NCBI RefSeq assembly: GCF_000214495.1
Contig: NZ_AFIJ01000036.1
Location: 1 to 38,748, forward strand
DNA length: 38,748 nucleotides
Source of the DNA: Megasphaera lornae
Lineage (GTDB): Bacteria; Bacillota; Negativicutes; Veillonellales; Megasphaeraceae
Direction: 5' to 3'
Below are positions 14,087 through 23,957 of this stretch, in pieces. A program made the position numbers and the translations under genes. How positions within the stretch are numbered: the stretch's first letter is position 1; each line of letters opens with the position of its first letter. Below the pieces are notes generated by a model, which saw only the letters and a list, made by a program, of their open reading frames with translations, was not told the origin of the DNA and searched no databases.

Positions 14087-14800
14087 TTACAACGGATGCG
14101 CACTCGCCACTTTCGGTTTACGCGGATATTGGCGGGGAGAATCATGAGTCTTATGAATATAAATAACCGCTCGTGTATCCGGTAAATTTCCCAATTGAAC
14201 CTTTCGTACACGATATACCGTGCCGCCTAATAGAGAAACCGCGCGCTCGGCTGCTTTTAATTCCGTTTCATATCGGGCTCCCTTTAAGGCAATCATATAG
14301 CCGCCTTTTTTTACATACGGTAATGCCCATTCCGCCAAAACGGACAACCGCGCTACGGCCCGACTCGTTACCAAATCAAACTGTTCACGGTAAACGTCTT
14401 GATGCGCCAAATCTTCCGCTCGCCCATGCAAACAGACAGTCTGCTTGATTTGCAATAAATCCGTTACGCAAGAAATAAACTGCAACCTTTTTTTTAAAGA
14501 ATCAAAAAAAGTGAGCTGTAAATCCGGACGATAAATTTTTAACGGAATGCCGGGAAATCCGGCACCTGTCCCTAAATCCAACACAGTGGCCCGCACCTTA
14601 AAAATCTCTTCATCATAGCAAGACAAACTGTCGGCCATGTGCTTCAAGGCCACCTCATCAGGCGCCGTCAACTTTGTCAGATTCATTACCTTATTGATTT
14701 CCACTAAATATTCAAAAAATTTTGTATATTGCTCCATTTGTTGCGGTTGTATAGATAAGCCCAACGCCGTGCAGGCCTGATATAATTCAGTTTGAAACAT
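14087..14800 (-). CDS. rsmG: 16S rRNA (guanine527-N7)-methyltransferase
   Basis: A 237-residue SAM-dependent enzyme that methylates G527 of 16S rRNA. The SAM motif [17 protein letters not shown] lies at about residues 70-86, and the [23 protein letters not shown] segment is typical. Its start lies inside the end of mnmG (14-base overlap), so the two are translationally coupled. It is the last gene of the leftward run and ends at a strong terminator. The parA/parB genes that often follow are missing. Confidence 0.96.
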   Translation of the reverse strand: MFQTELYQACTALGLSIQPQQMEQYTKFFEYLVEINKVMNLTKLTAPDEVALKHMADSLSCYDEEIFKVRATVLDLGTGAGFPGIPLKIYRPDLQLTFFDSLKKRLQFISCVTDLLQIKQTVCLHGRAEDLAHQDVYREQFDLVTSRAVARLSVLAEWALPYVKKGGYMIALKGARYETELKAAERAVSLLGGTVYRVRKVQLGNLPDTRAVIYIHKTHDSPRQYPRKPKVASAHPL

Positions 14801-16676
14801 GGTCTTTTCCTTCCCGTTTATATTGCTCCAAATAAATCAATAGCGCCGTAATATCTGCCGGCGAAACGCCGGATATCCGTCCGGCCTGCCCGATAGAACG
14901 CGGTCGTATACGGGCCAATTTTTCTCTTCCTTCCGCCGATACGGTCGTTAAAGAATCATATTGTATGGAAGGTGGTAATAATTTTTGTTCTAAACGATTC
15001 ATTTTTTCCACTTGTTCCGCTTGCCGTTCAATATACCCTTCATATTTAACCATAATTTCCATTTCTTCTTGTACTTCCGCACTGACAGACGGCAATAAAA
15101 ATACTTGCTGTAACGTATCATACGTTACTTCATTCCGCCGTAATAAATCATAGGCTGTAGTCCCCGTACGAACGGGAGCGGTGCCGATACGGCGTAATTT
15201 TTCCTGCGTTATGGCAGTGGGCGTAACAGCACATTCTTTTAACGCTTTCAGCGCTTCTTGAATAGCCTGTTGTTTCTGTTGAAATACAGCGTACCTTTCA
15301 GGTGTAACCAACCCAATATCATACCCTTTTTGTGTAAGCCGCAAATCGGCATTATCCTGCCGCAATAAAAGACGGTATTCCGAACGACTGGTCATCATTC
15401 TATACGGTTCCTGCGTGCCTTTCGTAACTAAATCATCAATTAAAACCCCGATATACGCTTCTGCCCGGGTTAATATAAAAGGGTCCTGTTGCAAGACAAA
15501 CCGCGCCGCATTAATACCGGCAATAAGTCCCTGCGCCGCAGCTTCTTCATACCCGCTGGTACCGTTTGCCTGACCGGCGGAATACAATCCCTCTTTCTCT
15601 TTTACCGCTAATGCGGCGTCTAATTGCAGCGGATCCAAACAATCATATTCAATGGCATAAGCGGGACGCATAATTTTTACATCTTCCAATCCGGGAATCG
15701 TTTTTAAAAATGCATATTGTACATCTACGGGCAAACTGGTACTCATCCCTTGAATATACATTTCTTCCGTCATTTTTCCTTCCGGTTCAATAAATAATTG
15801 ATGCCTTTTTTTATCTGCAAAGCGTTGAATTTTAGATTCAATAGAAGGACAATAACGCGGTCCAATCCCTTGTACTGTACCATTACACGTAGGTGCGCGG
15901 TGTAAATTATCCCGAATAATACGATGCGTTTCTTCATTAGTAAACGTTAACCAGCAACAATCCGTATTGCGATTTTGCCGCGGTAATAAAAAAGAAAACG
16001 CATGGCCTTTGGTATCGCCTTCTTGTTTTTCCATTTCTTCTGTGCGCAACGTACGACGATCCACTCTCGCCGGCGTTCCCGTTTTAAAACGCATTAACCG
16101 AATACCGGCCTGCCGTAAAGAAGCGGATAACGCTTCTGCGGATCGTTGTCCCATAGGTCCGCCGGCATAGGAACAGTCACCAATTAAAATTTTTCCTTTC
16201 AAATAGGTTCCGGTAGCCAAAATAACCGCTTTTGCCCGATATACTTCCCCCAATTCCGTTACTACACCGGTTACTTTATTACCCTCAAACAAAAGTTCTG
16301 TAATAAGCAACTGTTTTACATCCAAATTTTTTTGATTTTCCAACGTTTTGGTCATCGTCATTTGATATACTTTTTTATCGGACTGCGCGCGTAAGGAATA
16401 AACCGCCGGTCCTTTACCGGTATTCAACATCCGCATTTGAATACAAGTCTTATCCGTATTAATTGCCATCTCTCCGCCAAGCGCGTCAATTTCCCGCACT
16501 AAATGGCTTTTTCCCGGACCTCCTACTGCCGGATTACACGGCATTAAAGCAATATTATCCAAATTCAAGGTACAGATCAGGGTTCGTACACCCAACCGTG
16601 CCGCAGCCAAAGCCGCTTCACAGCCGGCATGCCCGGCACCGATCACAATCACGTCATATGTATCAACTACAAACAT
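14787..16676 (-). CDS. mnmG: tRNA uridine-5-carboxymethylaminomethyl modification enzyme MnmG (GidA)
   Basis: A 629-residue FAD protein that works with MnmE to modify U34 of several tRNAs. The dinucleotide motif [19 protein letters not shown] is at about residues 11-29. [35 protein letters not shown] and [20 protein letters not shown] are signatures, and the C-terminal helical domain begins near residue 550. Full length. It follows mnmE by 16 bases, which is the normal order. Confidence 0.98.
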   Translation of the reverse strand: MFVVDTYDVIVIGAGHAGCEAALAAARLGVRTLICTLNLDNIALMPCNPAVGGPGKSHLVREIDALGGEMAINTDKTCIQMRMLNTGKGPAVYSLRAQSDKKVYQMTMTKTLENQKNLDVKQLLITELLFEGNKVTGVVTELGEVYRAKAVILATGTYLKGKILIGDCSYAGGPMGQRSAEALSASLRQAGIRLMRFKTGTPARVDRRTLRTEEMEKQEGDTKGHAFSFLLPRQNRNTDCCWLTFTNEETHRIIRDNLHRAPTCNGTVQGIGPRYCPSIESKIQRFADKKRHQLFIEPEGKMTEEMYIQGMSTSLPVDVQYAFLKTIPGLEDVKIMRPAYAIEYDCLDPLQLDAALAVKEKEGLYSAGQANGTSGYEEAAAQGLIAGINAARFVLQQDPFILTRAEAYIGVLIDDLVTKGTQEPYRMMTSRSEYRLLLRQDNADLRLTQKGYDIGLVTPERYAVFQQKQQAIQEALKALKECAVTPTAITQEKLRRIGTAPVRTGTTAYDLLRRNEVTYDTLQQVFLLPSVSAEVQEEMEIMVKYEGYIERQAEQVEKMNRLEQKLLPPSIQYDSLTTVSAEGREKLARIRPRSIGQAGRISGVSPADITALLIYLEQYKREGKDHVSN

Positions 16677-16692
16677 GACTTATGGGCCTCCT

Positions 16693-18072
16693 TTATTTTC
16701 CTAAACAAAATCTGCTGAATATTTCTTTAACAATATCCGCACGCACATGTTGCCCTGTAATGTCCCCCAACATTTCCCAGGCTTCACGAATGTCAATAAT
16801 CGCCAAATCTATCGGCAATCCCGCTTGTAACGTATGCAGCGCCCGATCCATCGCCGCTTTGGCCTGTCTTGCCGCTTCTATATGTCGCACATTCGCCAAT
16901 AAAACATCCGCACCGGTATTCCAACCGCTTGACAATACATACTGTAAAAGCGCCTTTTGTAACCCTTCTATCCCTTTACCGGTACGGGCGGAAAGAGAGA
17001 GTACGGGAAAACCGTATGCTTCTATTTCTTTTTTATCCATCCGCGAAGATACATCGCTTTTATTTAAAATAACCCATGCCGGTTTATCTTTAATTTCCTG
17101 TAAAAGCGCTTTTTCCTCTTCTTGTAACCTATGGGAACCGTCCAAAACTAACAGAATGATATCCGCCGTATCCATATAAGAACGGGCTTTAGCCACCCCG
17201 ATCCGTTCCACTTTATCGTCCGTCTTACGAATTCCCGCAGTATCCACCAAACAAAAAGGAATGCCCGACAACGTAATCCAAGCTTCAATCACATCTCGCG
17301 TAGTTCCCGGAACCTCCGTTACAATCGCTTTATCTTCTTCCAGCAAACGATTTAATAAACTGGATTTCCCGGCATTTGGAAGCCCGTTAATAACTACTGT
17401 AATACCGTCCCGAATCATTTTTCCGGTCCGTGCCCGCCCCAACATATTCTCCAGGGCATCCCTCATTTCTTGTAGAGAGCCTGCAATATCCGGCACTTCT
17501 ATTTCTTCCAAATCTTCTTCCGGATAATCTACGGTTACTTCTAAACGAGTAATAAACGTAGTCAGATTTTGCAACATATCATTCACAACTTCCGACAGCT
17601 TTCCTTCCAACTGCCGCACCGCTCTCGTAACGCCCGCTTCACTCTTTGCCTGAATAATATCCATTACGGCTTCCGCTTGTGCTAAATCTATACGCCCGTT
17701 CACAAACGCGCGTTCTGTAAATTCACCGGGACGAGCTAATCGCACACCTTGTTCTAAAACCAGCGTTAAAATTTTTTGTATAACTTTGATCCCGCCATGA
17801 CATTGTATTTCCAATACATCTTCCGCAGTATAAGAGTGCGGTCCTTTCATAATCAAAACCAGTACTTCATCGATTACCGCACCGTTCCGCTCTGTTATAT
17901 GTCCGTATTGTACCGATTTATCCCGTCGTTGTGCCAACGGTACGGCAGATGCGCTGCGAAATAAAACATCACCGACAGAAAACGCTTGGTCACCGCTAAT
18001 CCGTATAATACCGACGCCGCTTTCTCCCGGCGGAGTGACAATAGCGGCAATAGTTTCATTAGTACTGCACAT
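16693..18072 (-). CDS. mnmE: tRNA modification GTPase MnmE
   Basis: A 459-residue GTPase, partner of MnmG. An N-terminal formyl-THF-binding domain (IAAIVTPPGESGVGIIRISG) and a helical domain surround the G domain. G1 is GLPNAGKSSLLN near residue 230, G3 is DTAGIRKT, and G4 is NKSD. The protein ends FCLGK, matching the C-terminal Cys motif needed for activity. GGAGAGC precedes the ATG. A hairpin terminator separates it from jag. Confidence 0.98.
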   Translation of the reverse strand: MCSTNETIAAIVTPPGESGVGIIRISGDQAFSVGDVLFRSASAVPLAQRRDKSVQYGHITERNGAVIDEVLVLIMKGPHSYTAEDVLEIQCHGGIKVIQKILTLVLEQGVRLARPGEFTERAFVNGRIDLAQAEAVMDIIQAKSEAGVTRAVRQLEGKLSEVVNDMLQNLTTFITRLEVTVDYPEEDLEEIEVPDIAGSLQEMRDALENMLGRARTGKMIRDGITVVINGLPNAGKSSLLNRLLEEDKAIVTEVPGTTRDVIEAWITLSGIPFCLVDTAGIRKTDDKVERIGVAKARSYMDTADIILLVLDGSHRLQEEEKALLQEIKDKPAWVILNKSDVSSRMDKKEIEAYGFPVLSLSARTGKGIEGLQKALLQYVLSSGWNTGADVLLANVRHIEAARQAKAAMDRALHTLQAGLPIDLAIIDIREAWEMLGDITGQHVRADIVKEIFSRFCLGK

Positions 18073-18090
18073 GACAATGCTCTCCTTTCA

Positions 18091-18120
18091 AAAAAACCGG
18101 TGCAGAAGCACCGGTTTTTT
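18091..18120 (-). terminator. hairpin between jag and mnmE
   Basis: Perfect stem AAAAAACCGGTGC / GCACCGGTTTTTT with loop AGAA. It is symmetric and could stop transcripts in either direction; read-through would supply mnmE unless it has its own promoter. Confidence 0.85.
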
Positions 18121-18130
18121 CTACACATCA

Positions 18131-18880
18131 TTACGCTTCGTAATGAATTACAACATGACGATACGGTTCTTGTCCGTCACTATCCGTCTGTACATGTTCT
18201 TCTTGTTGTAACGCTAAATGAATAATTTTTCGTTCATATCCATTCATAGGCTCCAACACTACATCTTCTTTTGTTTGACGCACGCGTGCCGCTAATCGCA
18301 ACGCTAATTTACGTAATGCAATTTCCCGTCGATGGCGATAATTTTCAATATCCAACATAACAAAATAGCGTTCATTTTCATTTTGATTGGTTGTTAAATT
18401 CGTTAAATATTGTAACGCATCCAGCGTTTGTCCGTGTTTGCCGATAAGAACGCCCAAATTTTTTCCATGTATATGAAGGATGATTTTATCCGGCTTAATC
18501 ATTTTTTCAATCATGACCGACAACCCCATTCGGGTTAATACAGTTTGTAAAAAATTTTTTGCTTTTGTTGCCGCTTCTTCAACCGTAAAACTTGTTTCTT
18601 CCGAAGGAACAGCAGGAATCGCAGCGGAAATACTTACCGGTTGTGCTTCTTGTGTTTTGATGGCCGACGGTGCCGCCGTTTCCGGTACTTCCAATCCGGT
18701 ATGAATATTTTCTTTTTCTGTTACCCGTACACGTGCCGGCTTATTTCCGAAACCTAAAAAACCGCTTTTCGGTTCTTCCAACACTTCCACCGTAACTTCA
18801 TCTTCAATTAACCCCAATTTAACTAAACATGAACGTACTGCATCTGCAATTGTTTTCCCTGTTCCTTCCACACTTCTCAT
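18131..18880 (-). CDS. jag: RNA-binding protein Jag/KhpB
   Basis: A 249-residue protein with an N-terminal Jag domain (residues about 1-50, EGTGKTIADAVRSCLVKLG), a low-complexity linker, a KH-II domain (HGKNLGVLIGKHGQTLDALQYL, about residues 150-175) and an R3H domain (REIALRKLALRLAARVR... YERKIIH). KhpB binds RNA, pairs with KhpA, and influences cell elongation and division in several Bacillota. It starts 2 bases after the yidC stop. Confidence 0.95.
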   Translation of the reverse strand: MRSVEGTGKTIADAVRSCLVKLGLIEDEVTVEVLEEPKSGFLGFGNKPARVRVTEKENIHTGLEVPETAAPSAIKTQEAQPVSISAAIPAVPSEETSFTVEEAATKAKNFLQTVLTRMGLSVMIEKMIKPDKIILHIHGKNLGVLIGKHGQTLDALQYLTNLTTNQNENERYFVMLDIENYRHRREIALRKLALRLAARVRQTKEDVVLEPMNGYERKIIHLALQQEEHVQTDSDGQEPYRHVVIHYEA

Positions 18881-18882
18881 GA

Positions 18883-19554
18883 TTACTCTCCTTTATCGGT
18901 ACCATGAAACATAATCATTTGTTGTGCCCATTGAAATACATTCGATAATACCCAGTAAATAACCAAGCCGCTGGGAAAACGCCAGCTAATCCATCCGATA
19001 AACAACGGCATAACAATTTGCATAATTTTTTGTTGCGATGCCTGGCCTTCTCCTTCCGTTACTTGTGCACCGGTCATTTGTTTTTGAATTAAAAAAGTGG
19101 ATAAGGCGGATAAAACCGGCAATACATGCGTCGGATCCGGCGAACCCAAACTGGGAAGCCATAAAAAGCTTTCAAAATGAGGATCATAAGGATAATTACG
19201 TAACGCATAAAAAATAGAAATTAAAAAAGGCATTTGAATAATAATCGGTAAACAGCCGGAAAGCGGATTAACACCTGTTTCTTTATATAATTTCCGCATT
19301 TCTTCCTGCAGTTTTTTCTGATTTCCTTTATATTTCTTTTGTAATTCTTTAATTTTCGGCTGAATAACCTGCATTCCCTGCATGGACTTAATTTGTTTGG
19401 CCGTTAAAGGAGAAAGAATAAACTTAATAATTAACGTCAGCATAATAATCGCCGCACCGTAGCTCGGATATCCTATATGCTGTGTAAACGTATAACAATA
19501 TGTTAAAAATGTAGACATTATATATGTTAAGGGACTGATAATATGTGCAAACAA
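18883..19554 (-). CDS. yidC: membrane protein insertase YidC (SpoIIIJ/OxaA-type)
   Basis: A 223-residue inner-membrane insertase with about five transmembrane helices, the short form without the large periplasmic domain. YGAAIIMLTLIIKFILSPLTAKQ, KYKGNQKKLQEEMRKLYKETGVNPLSGCLPIIIQMPFLI and the late GWISWRFPSGLVIYWVLSN are signatures. The start was placed at TTG 19552-19554: AGGAG lies 9 bases upstream of it but directly abuts the earlier TTG at 19561-19563, which would leave no spacing. It lacks the lipobox Cys common in Gram-positive YidC. Confidence 0.92.
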   Translation of the reverse strand: MFAHIISPLTYIMSTFLTYCYTFTQHIGYPSYGAAIIMLTLIIKFILSPLTAKQIKSMQGMQVIQPKIKELQKKYKGNQKKLQEEMRKLYKETGVNPLSGCLPIIIQMPFLISIFYALRNYPYDPHFESFLWLPSLGSPDPTHVLPVLSALSTFLIQKQMTGAQVTEGEGQASQQKIMQIVMPLFIGWISWRFPSGLVIYWVLSNVFQWAQQMIMFHGTDKGE

Positions 19555-19610
19555 GTGTGTCAACTCCTGTCAGTTTAAATATATAGTCGTTCTTTTCTCA
19601 AAACGAATCC

Positions 19611-19820
19611 TTACGGTACCGGATCATAACCGCCCGGATGAAAAGGATGGCATTTTGCAATACGCCTCAATGTAAAATAACTCCCTTTCACAACACCGTA
19701 CTTCTGTAAAGCCTCTATGGCATAGGCGGAACAGGTAGGATAAAACCGGCAGCACGGTCTATGCAATGGAGATAACCATTGTTGATAGAACTGAATTAAA
19801 ATAATAAAAATATTTTTCAT
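19611..19820 (-). CDS. yidD: membrane protein insertion efficiency factor YidD
   Basis: A 69-residue protein. The Cys-rich core [17 protein letters not shown] and [14 protein letters not shown] at the C-terminus are diagnostic. An amphipathic N-terminal helix probably binds the membrane. It lies between rnpA (3 bases away) and yidC, the standard order, and supports insertion of membrane proteins. Its ribosome binding site is weak, so coupling to rnpA is likely. Confidence 0.96.
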   Translation of the reverse strand: MKNIFIILIQFYQQWLSPLHRPCCRFYPTCSAYAIEALQKYGVVKGSYFTLRRIAKCHPFHPGGYDPVP

Positions 19821-19823
19821 ACG

Positions 19824-20180
19824 TCATCGCTTCTTCGATAAGATTCCGGCTATACGTAATACTTTTAAAATATAGTACTCTGCTTGTGCAAAGTTGATAT
19901 TTTTTAACGGGCTGCGACCGATTAACACTAAATCAAATCCGGAACCTAACTCTTGTCGATGTAAACGATATACTTCTTTCATCAATCGGCGACAACGATT
20001 CCGTTCTACAGCACACCCGATTTTTTTTCCTGTAACAAAACCCATACGAGTACACTGTTTAGAAGATCGCGCCATGACATATAAAACAACATATCGATTT
20101 ACATAAGATTTACCATATCTATATACAAGACGATATTCTTTATTCTTTCGTAGCCGACTATCTTTGGTTAATTCATACAT
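19824..20180 (-). CDS. rnpA: ribonuclease P protein component
   Basis: A 118-residue protein subunit of RNase P, which matures tRNA 5' ends. The basic motif GCAVERNRCRRLMKEVYR corresponds to the conserved RNR helix, and LRKNKEYRLVYRYGKSY opens the fold. It lies downstream of rpmH with a 74-base gap containing only a weak imperfect hairpin. Confidence 0.96.
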   Translation of the reverse strand: MYELTKDSRLRKNKEYRLVYRYGKSYVNRYVVLYVMARSSKQCTRMGFVTGKKIGCAVERNRCRRLMKEVYRLHRQELGSGFDLVLIGRSPLKNINFAQAEYYILKVLRIAGILSKKR

Positions 20181-20254
20181 AAATTACATTCCTAAAAAAT
20201 GCCGGAAGAACAGAAAAATCCTTTATCGGACTCTTCTGTTCCTCCTCTAAATAA

Positions 20255-20389
20255 TTAAGCGGAGAGTTTTTTACGACCTTTCAAACGGCGTCTTTTTAAT
20301 ACCATACGGCCCCCCTTGGTTTTCATTCTTTCACGAAAACCGTGCGTTCTTTTTCTCCACAATGTATTCGGCTGATATGTCTGTTTCAT
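20255..20389 (-). CDS. rpmH: 50S ribosomal protein L34
   Basis: A 44-residue highly basic protein starting [20 protein letters not shown] and ending GRKKLSA, a full match in pattern to L34. AAAGGAGGTGTCTCAT precedes the ATG. It has its own consensus promoter and is the first leftward gene from the origin. Confidence 0.98.
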   Translation of the reverse strand: MKQTYQPNTLWRKRTHGFRERMKTKGGRMVLKRRRLKGRKKLSA

Positions 20390-20448
20390 ATGAGACACCT
20401 CCTTTATTGCACTAGACCAGCAATATGAATTTACACCATAACAGCATA

Positions 20449-20477
20449 ATTATATTCAAAAAGACTGTTACTGTCAA
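20449..20477 (-). promoter_or_regulatory. rpmH promoter
   Basis: On the minus strand perfect TTGACA (20472-20477), a 17-base spacer and perfect TATAAT (20449-20454), about 60 bases upstream of rpmH. Confidence 0.88.
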
Positions 20478-20577
20478 TTATTTTTCCATATTTACACTTT
20501 ATTTTTATCCTAACCCCGCCCTTAAAATAAACCTGTTTTTTATTAAACTTGCCCCCTTCCCTTCTTTTGTTGTAAAA

Positions 20578-20870
20578 TGTGGATAGAAAAATATTTATTA
20601 ACATCATATCCACATTTTGTGGATAAATTGTTTTCAGTCCGAAACATAGTATTTACGTATGTTTTCGGACTTTTTTAGCCGAACGTATACACTGCTGTGC
20701 TCATTTTTCATCCACAATACGTATAGACTTACTTTTTCTATTTACTTTTTTTCCACAAAATAATCCCCTATAGTATCCACTTTTATATACACAAAAAATA
20801 ACCGTTACTTCTCCTACTATAGCTGAATTAATGATAATAGCATAATGTTTTTAATCCCCATTTATCCACA
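20578..20870. other. oriC, dnaA-upstream DnaA-box cluster
   Basis: The 500-base gap between rpmH and dnaA has no gene. DnaA boxes (consensus TTATCCACA): perfect at 20862-20870 (+) and 20618-20626 (-). One-mismatch boxes are at 20578-20586 (-), 20606-20614 (+), 20708-20716 (+) and 20749-20757 (+). The pair at 20606 and 20618 forms an inverted repeat. The region is AT-rich and likely also holds the dnaA promoter, which would be autoregulated; no clean promoter hexamers were picked out. Confidence 0.85.
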
Positions 20871-20899
20871 AAAATGTAATCGTACAGATAGGAATGATC

Positions 20900-22396
20900 A
20901 TGATGAAAGAAATGGATGTAACTTCTTTATGGATCGGCATGTTGGCGCAATTAAAACAAGCCTTGCCGCCGACTATTTACAATACTTGGATTGAGCCGTC
21001 TTTGTTACCTTATTCATATGAAAATAATCAACTTATTCTTGATACGGCACAACAATTTTTGCGTACCTATTTAAGTAAAAATTATTTAGAAGATTTAAAG
21101 CAAGCGGCACTTGCCGTAACCGGCACGCCGACAGAAATAAAATTGATTTGCAGTGCTAAAGAACCGATTCCTACAGAACCGGCAGTAGCGGAAACCATTC
21201 ATATCAAAGATACCCGCGAGCCGCAATCTGTCGACAAAAAAGAGCCTCTTCAGCCGCTATCCTTACGAGGTACCGCCAATACGATCGACAGTGCTCCCGA
21301 CTTATTAATAAAAGAAGCAAAATCCCTGCCTATTACGGAAAACACAACGCCGGAAAATCAACTGGACGCTTCTTATACATTTGATAATTTTATTGTCGGC
21401 AACAGTAATCGTTTAGCAGTTGCTAAAGCATTTGCCGTTGCCGATGCACCGGGACGTAAGGAATTTAATCCTTTATATATATATGGTGCCAGCGGATTAG
21501 GAAAAACCCATTTAATGCATGCAATCGGCCATCGTATTTTAGAAAAATTTCCTCATATGCGTTTACGCAGTATTACCAGCGAAGACTTCGTCAATGAATT
21601 TATCAAATGTATTCAAGATAAAAATACCGAAAGTTTTCGTCGTCAATATCGAAATATAGATGTCTTATTAGTAGATGACATTCAATTTTTAGGGCGTGGT
21701 GACAAAGACAGCTCGAAAGAAGAATTTTTCCATACTTTTAATAAATTACAACAAGATAAAAAACAAATTGTATTAACCAGCGATCGACCGCCGTTGGATA
21801 TTGAACGCATGGAAGAACGTTTACGAAGTCGCTTTCAAAGCGGCTCCGTAGCTTGGATTGATCCGCCCGATTTGGAAACCAGAACGGCTATTTTAAAAAC
21901 CTGGGCAGAAAAAATTCATTTGTCTATAGATAATGAATCAATAAATTATATTGCCGCCAATGTAAGTGAAAATATTCGTGAATTAAGCGGCGCATTTAAT
22001 AATATCCAAGTATTGGCTTCTGCCGAAAAAGCACCGGTCACGTTATCTATGACCCAACGTGCCATACGATATTTAGTAAATAATCAAGAAGAAAAAAAAT
22101 ATGTCTCAACAGATGAAATTATTAATACGGTTTGTCAATTTTATTCGGTTACATATAAAGATATTATGGGAAAAAAGAAAACCAAAGACATTGCGTTGCC
22201 GCGACAAATTGCGATGTATTTATGTCGTGAATTGACGGAACATACGTATCCGCATATAGGTACCGTATTCGGCGGGCGTGATCATACAACCGTTATGCAT
22301 GCTTGTTCTAAAATAAGTCAAAAAATGAATGAAAATGATCATTTTAAAGAGTCTATTGATAAATTAAAACAACACGCCTTACATGGGGATAACTGA
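20900..22396 (+). CDS. dnaA: chromosomal replication initiator protein DnaA
   Basis: About 498 residues. Domain I is residues 1-90 (LWIGMLAQLKQALPPTIYNTWIEP), then a variable linker to about 155. The AAA+ domain has Walker A GASGLGKTH, Walker B LLVDDIQFLG and the sensor region LTSDRPP. Domain IV ends in FGGRDHTTVMHACSKI, which reads the DnaA box. After Walker B the loop GRGDKDSS is slightly longer than the common AGKE form. The ATGs at 20894, 20900 and 20903 are all in frame; AGGA at 20890-20893 touches the first, so 20900 or 20903 is more likely. Confidence 0.97.
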   Translation: MMKEMDVTSLWIGMLAQLKQALPPTIYNTWIEPSLLPYSYENNQLILDTAQQFLRTYLSKNYLEDLKQAALAVTGTPTEIKLICSAKEPIPTEPAVAETIHIKDTREPQSVDKKEPLQPLSLRGTANTIDSAPDLLIKEAKSLPITENTTPENQLDASYTFDNFIVGNSNRLAVAKAFAVADAPGRKEFNPLYIYGASGLGKTHLMHAIGHRILEKFPHMRLRSITSEDFVNEFIKCIQDKNTESFRRQYRNIDVLLVDDIQFLGRGDKDSSKEEFFHTFNKLQQDKKQIVLTSDRPPLDIERMEERLRSRFQSGSVAWIDPPDLETRTAILKTWAEKIHLSIDNESINYIAANVSENIRELSGAFNNIQVLASAEKAPVTLSMTQRAIRYLVNNQEEKKYVSTDEIINTVCQFYSVTYKDIMGKKKTKDIALPRQIAMYLCRELTEHTYPHIGTVFGGRDHTTVMHACSKISQKMNENDHFKESIDKLKQHALHGDN

Positions 22397-22454
22397 CGGC
22401 ATAAACCTGTTTATACTTTGGGGAAATTTATTTTATTTAAAAATTTTGTGAATT

Positions 22455-22610
22455 TGTGGATAGTTTGAAACTTGTTATACACAGGTTGTGCACATTTGTG
22501 GATAGCGTAATTATGCGCCTTCTATTTATTTATCCACAAACTCACAGGGCCTATTATGATGATTACTATTTTTTAAAATTTTTTAATTTATATATTCTAC
22601 GTCAAAAAGG
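22455..22610 (+). other. oriC, dnaA-dnaN unwinding region
   Basis: Between dnaA and dnaN lie DnaA boxes at 22455-22463 (-, 1 mismatch), 22475-22483 (+, 1 mismatch), 22497-22505 (-, 1 mismatch) and a perfect TTATCCACA at 22530-22538 (+). Directly after comes a GGGC cluster, then triplets CTA TTA TGA TGA TTA CTA (22550-22567), then an AT-only stretch TTTTTTAAAATTTTTTAATT. This order (box, GC cluster, DnaA-trio-like repeats, AT-rich element) matches the basal unwinding module described for B. subtilis. Confidence 0.75.
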
Positions 22611-22620
22611 GGATACAAAA

Positions 22621-23736
22621 ATGAAATTAACACTGACAAAAGAAGATTTAAATAAAGGATTACAAACCATTGCAAAAATTGCCCAAAGTAAAACCAACAA
22701 TCTGCAATCAAGTAACGGATTTTTACTGAAAGCATTACATAATGTAATTGAAATTCAAGCCAATGATTATGAAATGGGCATTAAAACTATTGTTCCGGGA
22801 ATTATTGAAGAACCCGGAGAAACGTTTATAGCCAATCCGTACTTAATTGAACTGATTCATAAACTGCCGAGTGATTCTGTACAACTTTGTAAAAAAGATA
22901 CAGATACCAAATTACTTATTATCGGCGGCAGTGTTAAATTTGAATGCGCCACTATGAATATCAGTGATTTTAATGAAGTGGAAATTGTAGAATCCGGATA
23001 CGCTCAATTTACAACCAATAGTATTATTCTGAAAGATTTAATTGATCACACTTCTTTTGCCTGCTCTACTAATACGGAACGACCTATTTTTATGGGAACG
23101 CATTTAGATGTAGAAAAAAACAGAATCAATATGGTCGCTACCGATACCCATCGTTTGGCTTTAAAAACGTATATGTCGGAAACGCCGATTACTACTCCTA
23201 TTAAAGTAACAATTCCCAGTCGGTTATTAATGGAAATCAGTCGAAATTTACCGATAGATATACCGGAACCGGTAACGATTACAGCAGTTCGGAATTATTT
23301 AGCCATACGCTTTAGTAATGTATATATTAAAACGCGATTGATTGAAGGCGAATATCCGAAATATGAACGCGTTATTCCGAAAGATTTTCAATGTACGGTC
23401 ACGACCGATCGCGCAGCTTTTACCTCTGCAGTAGAACGTGTTTCTTTAGTCGTTCAAAATCCGCAATATAATTTAATTAAATTTTCTTTTTCACAAAATC
23501 AAATTAAATTGATGAGCCGTCATCCCGACTATGGTGTTGTAGAAGATCTTGTCGCATGTGATATGACGGGTGAAGATCTTACCATATCTTTTAATAGTAA
23601 ATATATTTTAGATTTATTAAAACATTGCCATGAAGAAAAAATTATTATTAATTTACGCACGCAAAGTCCTGTATTAATTAAGGATAAAGATGATTCTTCT
23701 TGTGTTTTTGTAGTTACACCGATGAGGGAAAAATAA
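22621..23736 (+). CDS. dnaN: DNA polymerase III subunit beta (sliding clamp)
   Basis: A 371-residue clamp that tethers replicative polymerase to DNA. The start MKLTLTKEDLNKGLQ follows AAAAAGGGGATAC; the much longer reading from 22456 would run through the DnaA boxes and is rejected. Three repeated clamp folds are seen, with VATDTHRLALKTY in the second and the end SCVFVVTPMREK. The C-terminal PMR motif is conserved. The yaaA start overlaps its stop codon. Confidence 0.98.
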   Translation: MKLTLTKEDLNKGLQTIAKIAQSKTNNLQSSNGFLLKALHNVIEIQANDYEMGIKTIVPGIIEEPGETFIANPYLIELIHKLPSDSVQLCKKDTDTKLLIIGGSVKFECATMNISDFNEVEIVESGYAQFTTNSIILKDLIDHTSFACSTNTERPIFMGTHLDVEKNRINMVATDTHRLALKTYMSETPITTPIKVTIPSRLLMEISRNLPIDIPEPVTITAVRNYLAIRFSNVYIKTRLIEGEYPKYERVIPKDFQCTVTTDRAAFTSAVERVSLVVQNPQYNLIKFSFSQNQIKLMSRHPDYGVVEDLVACDMTGEDLTISFNSKYILDLLKHCHEEKIIINLRTQSPVLIKDKDDSSCVFVVTPMREK

Positions 23737-23957
23737 TGGAAAAAATAAAAATTAATACAGCTTATATACAATTGGATCAATTTTTAAAATGGGCGGGCGT
23801 ATTGCCTAGCGGAGGAGAAATACGATTTTTTTTAGCGGCACATAAGATATCGGTAAATCATATGCCGTGTCAGGTGAAACGGAAAAAATTATATCCTAAT
23901 GATATTGTAACCATTACCGATGTGGGAGAATGGCAGTTAGTAGGAGAGGAATCATGA
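23736..23957 (+). CDS. yaaA: S4-domain RNA-binding protein YaaA
   Basis: A 73-residue single S4 domain: YIQLDQFLKWAGVLPSGGEIRFFLAAHKISVN, then KLYPNDIVTI. The ATG overlaps the dnaN stop (TAATG), and its own stop overlaps the recF start (ATGA), so the three are tightly coupled. Genes of this type sit between dnaN and recF in many Bacillota. The RNA target is likely ribosomal but is not shown by this sequence. Confidence 0.93.
   Translation: MEKIKINTAYIQLDQFLKWAGVLPSGGEIRFFLAAHKISVNHMPCQVKRKKLYPNDIVTITDVGEWQLVGEES

Noticed and set aside
20190-20250. Hairpin between rpmH and rnpA as a terminator
   Set aside because: The stem is short and imperfect and no T-run follows in the transcribed direction.
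22456-22620. A 55-residue N-terminal extension of dnaN
   Set aside because: It would translate the DnaA boxes and unwinding region, and a good ribosome binding site precedes MKLTLTKEDL.
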